Below, piece by piece: positions 1 to 9,000 of a stretch of DNA of 14,924 bases (the first letter of the stretch is position 1; each line of letters opens with the position of its first letter). Source of the stretch: Methanobacteriota archaeon (GTDB taxonomy: Archaea > Thermoplasmatota > Poseidoniia > Poseidoniales > Poseidoniaceae); contig PADF01000017.1 of the NCBI GenBank assembly GCA_002702945.1, positions 13,219 to 28,142 of the forward strand, written 5' to 3'. The position numbers and the translations under genes were made by a program. The notes under the pieces are model-generated. The model searched no databases, was not told the origin of the DNA, and saw only the letters and a list, made by a program, of their open reading frames with translations.

Positions 1-1073
1 CTTCCATCAGAACTAGCTAGATCAAAATTTGCTTGACTAGTGAAAACCCACAACCTTTCATCCGGAATTTTCTGCCCCATTTCTGCATAAGAGCGAACTG
101 CAGAAGCAGTCCTTCTAATCTCTTCTACACTTGCCTGTGGACATCCAATTACGATTAAATCGACTTTACCTTTAGGTGCTAAATCTTGATATCTTGATTC
201 TAGTTCTTGTTCTCCAAATACCAATTCACCTTGCCAACCACCCTCAGGAGCCATCCAATCTCCATCACTATTCTTGCTAAGAGGTGGGTCAGAAGAGTGT
301 CCACTAGCCCACAACATTGGAGTTCCATAGTTTGCAGCCGCTGCAGTTAGTGCTTTCTTAGAAGCAAAAGAAGCATGTTCTGGTAAACCTTCAATCAGAG
401 GCATCGGCCCCCAAGGTAGTTTCCAATCTGGTAAAACCTGTTTACCAATCCAATCGCCAAGAATAGACCAGTCGGATAGTTTTTCAAGATTACATGTGAC
501 TTTCACATGGATATTTGGCATCCTGTTTTGTTCGAGATGAAGACCCCATCGTGGAGCATATCCAGTAAGTGCGGTTGCTAAAGCAGATAATCCAGATTCA
601 CGATTTGTGATTAGTGATGTCCAAGAATTAGAAAAACAAACAGCATTGGATTCCGCCCATGAAGCAATTCCTTCTTGTGATTCTATTCCTTTGTCATATG
701 GAGTGCAAGACAGGGTTGCTTCTATTCCAAGTTCCTCATAAGCAGATATTATCTCAAATTGTTGCTCAAGGAAATTTGGCCATGCTATATCCATTTCTTT
801 CATTCTTTCTTTGTCACACCCAGCGGAATTGAGAGTTGTTGGAATTACCACAGTACCATCTTTATCACCAGATAAATCCGATAAGAATCGAATTAATCCG
901 TGTCCTCCAGTAATTACTGAAACACCTGAAACATGGGCATTATCAACTTCTATGAAACCATCAGATTTGGCTGTATACGCCAAGTCTACAACCAATCTTG
1001 CGGCTTTTTGACGAGTAGGACCTTCCTTACCAAGAAGTTGCCTAGATAGTCGATTTGGCAGGTCCATGCTCAT
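1..1073 (-). CDS. Aconitase X (DUF521) large subunit, putative phosphomevalonate dehydratase, 3' end cut by window
   Basis: My translation of the minus strand gives 357 codons from ATG at 1073 running off the left edge. The protein carries the aconitase X catalytic-domain signatures: GKEG near residue 16, a TLNSAGCD segment (80-87), SCTPYDKG (122-129), ESNAVCFSNS (141-150) followed by TNRESGLSALATALTG (156-171), and GCPQAS (310-315). C86, C123 and C311 lie in segments that ligate the Fe-S cluster or line the active site in this family. Archaeal members (about 400 residues) pair with a small DUF126 subunit and dehydrate mevalonate 5-phosphate to trans-anhydromevalonate 5-phosphate in the modified mevalonate pathway, which supplies lipid precursors. 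The substrate is inferred; other AcnX enzymes act on hydroxyproline. The small-subunit gene is not visible here and could lie beyond the left edge. A second ATG at 1067 is a possible start. The frame is open upstream to a stop at 1125 but offers no further ATG. Confidence 0.85.
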   Translation of the reverse strand, partial: MSMDLPNRLSRQLLGKEGPTRQKAARLVVDLAYTAKSDGFIEVDNAHVSGVSVITGGHGLIRFLSDLSGDKDGTVVIPTTLNSAGCDKERMKEMDIAWPNFLEQQFEIISAYEELGIEATLSCTPYDKGIESQEGIASWAESNAVCFSNSWTSLITNRESGLSALATALTGYAPRWGLHLEQNRMPNIHVKVTCNLEKLSDWSILGDWIGKQVLPDWKLPWGPMPLIEGLPEHASFASKKALTAAAANYGTPMLWASGHSSDPPLSKNSDGDWMAPEGGWQGELVFGEQELESRYQDLAPKGKVDLIVIGCPQASVEEIRRTASAVRSYAEMGQKIPDERLWVFTSQANFDLASSDG

Positions 1074-1173
1074 GGGAATTGGCCAAGACTCATGAATCCA
1101 CCCCCTAACCAAATGAAAAATAGCCTAATTTTGACCGAAGGTTTTGATACCATTGAGGGTGTTAGTCCTCATC
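1074..1173. promoter_or_regulatory. Divergent intergenic spacer with presumed back-to-back promoters
   Basis: This 100-bp spacer separates the divergent starts of the aconitase X gene and the membrane-anchored repeat protein, so promoters for both should lie here. The only A/T-rich core is around 1111-1132, which could serve as a TATA element on either strand. It does not match a strong archaeal TATA box. A GAGGGTG at 1155-1161 lies 12 bases before the ATG at 1174 and could be a weak ribosome binding site. The promoter assignment comes from gene orientation, not from a clear motif. Confidence 0.35.
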
Positions 1174-3405
1174 ATGACTAACCCTCCGATACAGGATAGC
1201 CAGGCACCTATTGCAGGAGAACCTGCACGAGAACAAAATAACAAAAATTACCCTCCATTAAACCATAAAGGGAAAGAAAGTATGCATCAAGACACTGGAA
1301 AACAAGTTGAGCAGAAGCAAAAAAAGCCAAGAAAAATATTGGTTGTTGTACAAGTTCTAAGTATTCTAATCGCATTAGGAATGTCAGGATATGCAGTTTT
1401 TCTAAATGATTCTTCAGATTCAAAAAATTCTACATCGGCAAATGGTGCTGAGATATTGGTTCGAACTGAAGGACGAACAGCAGATCATATCTGTAGTGAA
1501 GGAGGTGCAGACATATTCATCGGCAATGATGATAATTCTAATGGAATTTTAGATGAGTCCGAAATAACCTCAACAACTAGAATTTGTCATGGAAAAGAAG
1601 GTCTCTCAGGCCCTCAAGGCGCACCTGGACCCAACGGGGAAATTGGCAGAAATAGTATGATAAATACCACTGAAATCGAAAATGGTAATATTACCTGCAA
1701 CTTTGGAGGGCTATTGATTGAAACTGGAATTGACAATAATTCCAATGGAATTCTTGATTCAACGGAGATACAAACTGAACAGTATCTTTGCGATGGACAA
1801 ATTGGAGTTAATGGACTGAATGGTTCCCAAGGCGCTCCTGCATTGGTCGAAAAAAGAACTCCTCCTTCTTATCTTTGTCAAGATGGAGTAATACTAGAAT
1901 TCGGAGTTGATGATGGAAATGGACAGGGTCACGCAAATGATGGATTATTACATCAAGATGAAATTAGGGATTCACTAAAAATTTGTGCTGAAGAACTCTC
2001 ACAAGGCCCAATTTCTGATTTCGCTGTGGGTATTACTAATGGTTTATCGAATTCATGTAATTCTATGTCATGGTTAGAAAGTAGTTCGATTCTAGTTAGT
2101 GCAGGTAGCAATGGAGCGACCGGTTGTGAACTTTGGACCAGTATGGCAACCTTAGATTCAACATCTCAACTTGTCGACATAAACCCTTCAGGGGATTCTA
2201 CTCCCGGATTATGGCTAGATATGACTACATTAGAAACATGGAATGGTGAATTGGTATTTTTCGATGCAGATGATGGAAGTAATGGAAGAGAGTTATGGAT
2301 GAGTGATGGCACTACCACTGGAACTCAAAGAATTACTTCATACGGAGGTTCAGGAGACGGATTAACTTCTAATTCGAAAATTGTAAAATGGATGAATGGA
2401 GTAGTTTTCACCAATATTAATGATGAATTCATGTGGAGTAATGGTACAACAACTGTCGATTTATTCGACGCTCCATTCTTTTCATTGATAGCCCAATCAA
2501 ATCTCGATATAGAAACCGCAGACTTATCGGCATATCCTCTAACAAAAATGTGGCCTACAAGCGATGGAATTTGGCTCTCAGCATCGACTATTTCTCAAGA
2601 TTTCGAAATTCATCATTTATCTGAAGAAGGAGTTTTCAGGTCTTGGGATCTAAATACTCTGGAAGGCAGTATGCCAGATTCCTTCTTGAGTCACTCAGGC
2701 CATAATATTGTAATTGCTGAAGATGGATTCAATGGCCGACAGTTGGTTCGTCTAAATAATGATGGAACTCATGAATGGTTGACTTCTCTAACATTACAAA
2801 GTAATGGAGCTGCAGCAACATCAGTTGGTGAAAAAATGGGACTTAAATCGATTGGAGATGTTATTCTATTTGATGCACAAACCAGCGGAGTAGACACCAC
2901 TTTATGGTCATATAATTTGACTACTGAAACATCTTTGGAATTATCCACCAATATACTTGCACCAGGAGATAAATCTGGAGCAGTTATGCTAAATGGAAAA
3001 ATTTGGTTTGATTGTGTCACTGCTATAACTGCCACTGAATTATGCTACAGTGATGGTACATCAGATGGCACGAAATTAGCATATGAATTCCAACCAGGCA
3101 TTAGTAGTTCAGATATTAGAGAAATCAGCCATGTCGGTGAAGACTTAGTGCTAATTGTTGATGGAGAAATTAACGGAATAGATACTGGGCATTGTTTGTG
3201 GAGTTTCAATACTCTAACATTGGAAGCAGATATCGCTTATGATGCATGGAGCGGCAGTGGAAATAATTCTCAATCCGGAACTTATGGAAGTCTAGAAGTG
3301 TCGAATGAAATTATTTTCATGATTGCTAATGATGGAGTTACAGGTCATGAAATTCATTCATGGAGTCCTTCTTCAATCGGCAATGAATGGCTAATTTTGG
3401 ATTGA
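1174..3405 (+). CDS. Membrane-anchored extracellular protein with Ca-loop/collagen-like repeats and ELWxSDGT propeller-like domain
   Basis: I start this at ATG 1174 (743 residues). The frame also extends to TTG 1144, but that adds only a ten-residue hydrophobic stretch without support. The N-terminus is a polar, Lys-rich cytoplasmic segment ending in KKPRK, then one transmembrane helix (about 55-77), so the rest should face outside. Residues 107-271 hold three Cys-framed units, each with a DxNxNG-type acidic loop, the first two followed by Gly-X-Y runs. From about 290 to the end, roughly eight motifs recall the ELWxSDGTxxGT repeat; the best are GRELWMSDGTTTGT (about 2284-2325) and ELCYSDGTSDGTK (about 3037-3075). 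Such repeats usually build beta-propeller-like folds in secreted proteins. Numerous N-x-S/T sites would allow glycosylation. The role is unknown; adhesion or binding of an extracellular ligand is a guess. The 3' end overlaps the convergent trhO gene by 52 bp. Confidence 0.85.
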   Translation: MTNPPIQDSQAPIAGEPAREQNNKNYPPLNHKGKESMHQDTGKQVEQKQKKPRKILVVVQVLSILIALGMSGYAVFLNDSSDSKNSTSANGAEILVRTEGRTADHICSEGGADIFIGNDDNSNGILDESEITSTTRICHGKEGLSGPQGAPGPNGEIGRNSMINTTEIENGNITCNFGGLLIETGIDNNSNGILDSTEIQTEQYLCDGQIGVNGLNGSQGAPALVEKRTPPSYLCQDGVILEFGVDDGNGQGHANDGLLHQDEIRDSLKICAEELSQGPISDFAVGITNGLSNSCNSMSWLESSSILVSAGSNGATGCELWTSMATLDSTSQLVDINPSGDSTPGLWLDMTTLETWNGELVFFDADDGSNGRELWMSDGTTTGTQRITSYGGSGDGLTSNSKIVKWMNGVVFTNINDEFMWSNGTTTVDLFDAPFFSLIAQSNLDIETADLSAYPLTKMWPTSDGIWLSASTISQDFEIHHLSEEGVFRSWDLNTLEGSMPDSFLSHSGHNIVIAEDGFNGRQLVRLNNDGTHEWLTSLTLQSNGAAATSVGEKMGLKSIGDVILFDAQTSGVDTTLWSYNLTTETSLELSTNILAPGDKSGAVMLNGKIWFDCVTAITATELCYSDGTSDGTKLAYEFQPGISSSDIREISHVGEDLVLIVDGEINGIDTGHCLWSFNTLTLEADIAYDAWSGSGNNSQSGTYGSLEVSNEIIFMIANDGVTGHEIHSWSPSSIGNEWLILD
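1492..1986 (+). repeat. Three Cys-framed acidic-loop protein repeats with collagen-like linkers
   Basis: Within the membrane-anchored protein (numbered from ATG 1174), three units run from Cys to Cys: C107-C138, C175-C206 and C235-C271. The first two have equal length and share the pattern D-x-N-S-N-G-I-L-D-x-x-E-I, which looks like a calcium-binding loop. The third is degenerate and longer, with DDGNGQGHANDGLLHQDEI. Units one and two are followed by Gly-X-Y runs: six triplets starting GKEGLSGPQGAP (1591-1647) and five starting GQIGVNGLNGSQ (1795-1839). The first and last Cys of each unit are placed to form one disulfide per unit. The same architecture (DUF7151-like) is familiar from secreted proteins of marine bacteria. 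Confidence 0.8.
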
Positions 3406-4232
3406 TCGATACGACGACCAATACAATAAGGACACGATATTCCAATTTCATAATGTTCTGATTGTTGGTCTTCAACCGATAATGGATTTCGGCAAGCAAA
3501 GCATTGGGCTACTTCGGTTTCTTTTAATTGTGGATTAACTGCAACTCTTTGGTCAAAGACAAAACAATCTCCATCCCAATGAGCACCACCAACTTCTTCA
3601 AAATAACCTAGGATTCCTCCTTTCAATTGTTTGACATTGGAAAAACCAGCATCCATCATCACTACACTTGCTTTTTCGCATCTAATTCCTCCGGTGCAAA
3701 ACATCACTACTGGAGTATCTTTGTATTCTTCTGAAATTTCACCAACTGCTCTCGGGAAATCACGAAATGATTTGATGTCTAATTCCATAGCATTCTCAAA
3801 AGTACCAATTCTGCACTCATAATCATTCCTAGTGTCGAGAACCAAAACCTCTTTGCCTTCATCTAATAATTGTTTAAAATCAACAGGAGTAATCTCTTCA
3901 CCTGTATAATCCGCAGGTTTGATATGGTCAAGGCCAATTGAAATTATCTCTTTCTTTAATCTAACATTCATTCTGTTAAATGGCTGATAATCTGTAATTG
4001 ATTGTTTCAAAGTTATATCTCTAAACCGTGAATCCTGTTCAATATAATCAATATACGAATCGATTGATTCACGTAAACCTGCCAAGAAAAAATTAATTCC
4101 TTCATGCGATAATAGAATGGTTCCTTTGAGATTTAATTTTGAGCAAATATCACGAAATGGTTGTCTCAGTTCATCCCTATCTGGAAGGTCAACAAATCGA
4201 TATCCTGCGATATTGACTATTTTTCCGTCCAT
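3354..4232 (-). CDS. trhO: tRNA uridine(34) 5-hydroxylase TrhO (rhodanese-domain, YceA/UPF0176 family)
   Basis: The 292-residue protein matches the TrhO family throughout. It has an N-terminal acylphosphatase-like domain (about 1-95; KGTILLSHEGINFFLAG at 36-52), then a rhodanese domain (about 112-220) with VLDTRNDYE (131-139) and the active-site loop CTGGIRCEK from C179. The C-terminal zinc-ribbon-like segment has C244-x2-C247 and C267-x2-C270. In bacteria TrhO makes 5-hydroxyuridine at wobble position 34 of tRNAs using prephenate-derived chemistry, the first step toward cmo5U or mo5U. E. coli TrhO is about 350 residues, so this version is short at the C-terminus. The ATG at 4232 is the only plausible start; no clear Shine-Dalgarno precedes it, and the gene follows NAD synthetase by 41 bp, suggesting co-transcription. 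Its last 52 bases overlap the convergent upstream-strand gene. Confidence 0.92.
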   Translation of the reverse strand: MDGKIVNIAGYRFVDLPDRDELRQPFRDICSKLNLKGTILLSHEGINFFLAGLRESIDSYIDYIEQDSRFRDITLKQSITDYQPFNRMNVRLKKEIISIGLDHIKPADYTGEEITPVDFKQLLDEGKEVLVLDTRNDYECRIGTFENAMELDIKSFRDFPRAVGEISEEYKDTPVVMFCTGGIRCEKASVVMMDAGFSNVKQLKGGILGYFEEVGGAHWDGDCFVFDQRVAVNPQLKETEVAQCFACRNPLSVEDQQSEHYEIGISCPYCIGRRIDQSKISHSLPIEEGLHE

Positions 4233-4273
4233 GATTGCGCGTACATCATTTTGCTTTTGAGCCCATCGTTAAA

Positions 4274-6040
4274 TCAGTCTCGCCAATCATGTTTAGATGC
4301 AAGTGGTCTTCTCCATCCTTGACCGAAAGCACGACTAGACACTCTAGGAGCAGGAGACATTTGCCATCTTTTGTGTTCATTTCTCTCTAGACGAGTCAGA
4401 ACTTCGAGTACTGTTTTTCTATCAAGGCCATGTTCAATCATTGCTTCTGCATCCATAGATTGCTCAATGTGTAATTTAAGAATTTCATCAAGTACTGGAT
4501 AAGGGGGTAGAGTATCCTCATCTTTTTGATCCGGTGCGAGTTCTGCAGAAGGCGGTTTACTGAGAGTTGATTTGTTAACTGGAGGGTTATTTCCGCTAGC
4601 TTTTGCTCGAGAATTAAACTCTTCAGCAATAGCATAAACTTGCATTTTGTATAAGTCACCAAGTGGAGTATAACCTCCTGCCATATCTCCGTATAGTGTA
4701 CAATATCCTTGTGCTAATTCTGACTTATTTCCTGTTGCGATTGCCATACGTGATTGAGAATTAGCATGAGCCATTACGATTAAACCTCTAAGTCTAGATT
4801 GAATATTCTCTGATGCAACACTATGTCCTTGTTGTAACATTTCACCTATCTGGGAATCTAAAGTTGTATGAAGTTGGTCTATCGGTTCAATTTTGAATTC
4901 AATACCCAATGATTCAGCAGTATATTTGGCATCATCTAGAGAATGTTGTGACGAGAATCTACTTGGCATTGCAATTCCTAAGACATTCTCAGGACCAACT
5001 GCCTCTGTAGCAACACAAGCAGCAACTGCCGAATCAATTCCACCTGACAAACCAAGAACTATCTTGGATATGTTTGATTTACGACAATAGTCAGATAATC
5101 CGGTAACTACTGCATCTGTAATATCTTCTATCAAATCAGAATCTTGTTCAAATCCGTCATCATTGGATGACATGAATTTTATCTGTGAGTTGCCAATTTC
5201 CAGTGAATCTTCAGCAGTTGATGAAATCCATTTAGAATTCGAAGGATTATCTATGTCAATCAATAGTACTCCTTCTTTCCATGATGGCGCAATCACTACT
5301 GTACCATCAGGCCATGCGGCTAGAGAGCATCCATCGAAGAGTAAGTCGTCATTACCTCCTACTTGATTAGCAAGTAGGAATGGGTGATTAAGAACCTTAG
5401 ATGCAGTCCTACAAACTTGGATTCTAGTACCTACTTTATCGGCATGATAAGGAGATGCTGAAAGATTAACTGTAACATCCAATTCAACACCTTGCCTTCC
5501 CCATTCAGCAAGATTCTCGATTGGATCAACTCCATATTCGGACGGAGTCATCCCTGCTGCTTGCCAAGCATCTTCACATATTGTAACTCCTAAATCTAAA
5601 TCACCGATAGTTCGACAAATACCAGAACGATTAGCTGCTTGGAAATATCTAGTTTCATCAAATACATCATAAGAAGGAAGAAGTTGTTTTCTAGCAACTA
5701 CTCTATTGGTCTGACTACCATTAGGATGTGATGATAAAGGTCCGGCACGAACAACTCCATTGGCAGGAAGTTGTCTTTCACCATTAGGAACTACCGGTGT
5801 TCCAACCAAAACTGGGATATTTACAGATAGTGAACTTGCTTGCAGTTGAGACATTTTTACGAAATCTGGTTGTGATAAAAGGTCCCGTGGAGGATAGCCG
5901 CTAATTGCTAATTCAGTTGATACCGCTAAAGATGCACCATTCTCTTGTGCCAATTGCGATAAACTCTCGATTCTCTTAGCGTTTCCACTCAAATCACCCA
6001 CTGTTGAATCTACTTGTAGCAGACCAATGATTCTAGACAA
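4274..6040 (-). CDS. nadE: Glutamine-dependent NAD+ synthetase (nitrilase domain fused to synthetase)
   Basis: This enzyme makes NAD+ from deamido-NAD+ (NaAD), ATP and glutamine, the last step of NAD synthesis, in the cytosol. Numbered from the TTG at 6040 (588 residues), the N-terminal nitrilase-type glutaminase has the full Glu-Lys-Cys triad: E43 in STELAISGYPP, K118 in KQLLPSYDVFDETRYF and C155 in TICEDAW. The C-terminal synthetase has the ATP-binding SGGIDS loop (332-337), the GNKSELAQGYCTLYGD segment and KPPSAELAPDQKDED. Length and motifs look intact. I prefer TTG 6040 because AGGTGG (6051-6046) lies five bases upstream, and the protein then begins MSRIIGLLQVDSTVGD, matching family N-termini. 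GTG at 6049 is the alternative and would sit inside that Shine-Dalgarno. The gene starts 13 bp after the giant surface-protein gene ends, so the two are probably co-transcribed. Many archaea use a shorter ammonia-dependent enzyme instead. Confidence 0.93.
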   Translation of the reverse strand: MSRIIGLLQVDSTVGDLSGNAKRIESLSQLAQENGASLAVSTELAISGYPPRDLLSQPDFVKMSQLQASSLSVNIPVLVGTPVVPNGERQLPANGVVRAGPLSSHPNGSQTNRVVARKQLLPSYDVFDETRYFQAANRSGICRTIGDLDLGVTICEDAWQAAGMTPSEYGVDPIENLAEWGRQGVELDVTVNLSASPYHADKVGTRIQVCRTASKVLNHPFLLANQVGGNDDLLFDGCSLAAWPDGTVVIAPSWKEGVLLIDIDNPSNSKWISSTAEDSLEIGNSQIKFMSSNDDGFEQDSDLIEDITDAVVTGLSDYCRKSNISKIVLGLSGGIDSAVAACVATEAVGPENVLGIAMPSRFSSQHSLDDAKYTAESLGIEFKIEPIDQLHTTLDSQIGEMLQQGHSVASENIQSRLRGLIVMAHANSQSRMAIATGNKSELAQGYCTLYGDMAGGYTPLGDLYKMQVYAIAEEFNSRAKASGNNPPVNKSTLSKPPSAELAPDQKDEDTLPPYPVLDEILKLHIEQSMDAEAMIEHGLDRKTVLEVLTRLERNEHKRWQMSPAPRVSSRAFGQGWRRPLASKHDWRD

Positions 6041-6045
6041 AGCAA

Positions 6046-6051
6046 CCACCT
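6046..6051 (-). promoter_or_regulatory. Ribosome binding site deciding the nadE start
   Basis: Read on the minus strand, AGGTGG occupies 6051-6046 and ends five bases before the TTG at 6040. This is a good match to the archaeal Shine-Dalgarno core. It favours TTG 6040 over the in-frame GTG at 6049, which lies within it. The motif sits between the stop of the upstream giant gene (6056-6054) and nadE, as expected for translational coupling in an operon. Confidence 0.5.
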
Positions 6052-6053
6052 AA

Positions 6054-9000
6054 TCAATCAAATTTGACTATCTCGCCACTTTCGTCTTTGTACCACCATT
6101 CATTGGATTCTTTATCATGGTACCACCAATATCCATCAGAACCCATTACCCAATCAGATTCTTCTTCGTCTGAGGCTGCTTCTTGAACGCCAAGTGCTGA
6201 TGCTGCGGCTGATAGAGAAGCGGTTGGAGAAATACTTCCCTGTGAGTATTCTTTTTCAGGAGTTACATCTTCTTCTTCATCATCATAATAATCATCTTCA
6301 TCGATTTCTGATGAATATTCATCCCAGTCATACTGAGAACGTGAGCCTCTACGCTTTGTTGCTTTTCTGGCCCAAAGAAGAGCTGTAACAATAATCGAGA
6401 TGAATATTAGTCCAACTGCAGAACCAATAATTGGGTTTACATCACCAAATAATTTCTCTGTAAAGGATTGATCTCTTGCCGGTCTAACATCAATTGTAGG
6501 ACCCTTAGCAGTTTCACCGTTTTCTAATTCAATTTCAATCCATTGTAATCCTCTTGAAGTAGGTGCCCAATCTAAAGAGATTAAACCAACACCGCCTGCA
6601 GGTATCTCGACATTTGGTCTTTGAATCACTTCTTCAGTTCCATCAATTCTTACTACCGAAACTACAGCATCGACATTACCGTCTAATGAGCCAACATTGT
6701 TTACAATGATTTTGACTGATGTAGACTGGTCAACTTCGAGTAATAATCTAGTGTATGATACCGATGATGTTTCAAGTGCAAATTCTGGCTTCAACCATTC
6801 CATATCCCATTGGCCTACTAAACTACCTGCTGGAGTTCCATCCATTCCTAAAATATCATTATCTGCTAAATCTCTTCCATTGATTTTTATGAATAAAATC
6901 ATACGATTTTCTAGCATTGATTGTGTGATATCTGTCAAATCTATCTCAGCAAATACTTCTAGATTTAGACCATCTATTTCATCACCTTCTAGAGCCATTG
7001 GTTCTACACCATTTCTCAAGTAATCACCTGTCTCTGCGTCTTCAACCCACCAAACTAATTCGAGTGAGTCGACATCTAAACCGCCTTCTTCATCTAGTGC
7101 AATTCTTACTTCATAGACTTCCGCTTTGAGTATTGCATTAGGCCTTGGATTGAGAATTTCAACCGGTTCTGGACCCGTTCCATCGATTAGTATCCAACGA
7201 ACACTCGACTGATCAGTAGCATCTATGCCTTGACCTGTAATACAACTAACCTTCCACGTTAGAGAAATCTTTCCTGAGTTTAATGGTGCTTGTAAATCAG
7301 TGGACCAAAAACCATTGACTGCAGTAACAGTCTTGGTCAATCCGTTGAATAATAAATCGATATCGCAATCAAAGGTTGGCCTGAGTGATGATTGAACAAA
7401 TAACACCTCTCCTCCAACTTCAAATGTACTTCCAGGAGCCATTCTAGCACCATCAGATACGATAGAACCTTGATTCAAATAGAGACCTAGGCTTTCATCC
7501 GGGATAGCAATCTCAGCAGAGAATCTCCATCTAAGCTCTGGGTATGACTTACTAGCCGTTTGGCCACCTCTATCAACCACAGTGAGACTTGGTTCTCTAC
7601 GAGTATCCCCTAAATCAGGTAATGTCCATTCAAGATGGAATTCTATTCGAAGTGTCAGTTCTGTTTCATATGGACCTGCTATTCCATTGACTCCCATCAT
7701 TTCACAATCATCCACGACTAAATGAATACTCGTAGTTGTACAGTTTCCAGAATAGAAATCCCATGAAATTGGCAAAGTATCACTACCCTGCTTAGAGGCT
7801 AGTTCGACAGTAACAGTCGATAAGTCAGAACCACCATTTGGTTCACTCATTGATACTTCAAATGCATAATCGATTTGAGGATGCAACCAGTTCTTCTTTC
7901 CACCATCCCAGGAGAATGAATTAGAAGCAATAGTAGGAGGACCATCTGCATTTAATTGATACATGAAAAGATGCTTTCCTGGCTCATTAGTCCCATTATC
8001 TTCCAATGGATGACCTGCAGCATCACTTCCTGTAAGATAAACTGCAACCTTATCTCCTAAACTTCCGCCACTGTCATCGATTAGCAGAGTATACTGGCCA
8101 ACTAATGCAGTCATATCATTAGGCATTAGAATCGAAAATGGTTCATATTCTCCATCATTAGGCATTCCACTGAAATCATAATCATTGACCCATTCTCTCC
8201 AAACCATGGCTTCGATATTTGAAGGTAAGATAGGTTGGTCTGTGATCTGAATTTGGATAGTTTGTGTTGTTGAAGGTGTTCTGTGGTCATAAGGTGCAAT
8301 GTTTGACCAATAGACCGAAGGGCTTACTGAATCAGCAAAGAATACTCTCTCAAAAATTGCTTCTGAGGTAGTTCCTGAACCATTTAGAGGAGTAACTTCC
8401 AACCTCCAAATAAGTTCTCCATTGGTAAATGGTACTACATCGGTAAAATTCCATGTATCTCCATCCAATGAAGTAGTATTAGCAACTAGAGTTGAACCAT
8501 GGAATAGTTCAACAACTGCCTCGCCTGGTGCGAACGATTCTTGACCTTCTAATCCTTCAAATCCTACATCAACAGATATATCCAATTGTTGGCCTGCAGG
8601 TAAATAATATTCATCACTTGGCAATTCGCCCATAGAAGTAGTAAATGTAACACTCTTCAATTCCAAATCATTTTCATATGCCATTAAATTGCCAGAGGTT
8701 GAACCCCATGTATGTATAGCAGGAATAGAAATTACTCCATTTGATAATACCATTCTTGTTGATGCTATCATATATGTTTCATCGTCCCAACCAGGTTCGA
8801 TTCTAAAAGTAATTGCAACATCTACATTCGAACCTGTCTGAGATACATTAAGCCAGTTGGTTGGATGAAGTTCAATCAAACTGGAATCACCCTGTCCGAT
8901 AGGCGTACCTCCTTCTATTGGGAGTAGCCAGGTTGCATGGTTAGTTTGACCTACAACATCTAATCGAGCTAATGCAGCGTTAGATGAGGTGACTGTGAAA

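Noticed and set aside
811..1011. Plus-strand open frame of 66 codons
   Set aside because: It is antisense to the well-supported aconitase X gene.
6697..7023. Plus-strand open frame of 108 codons
   Set aside because: It lies wholly antisense to the giant surface-protein gene, has no recognisable domain and is explained by the codon pattern of the real gene.
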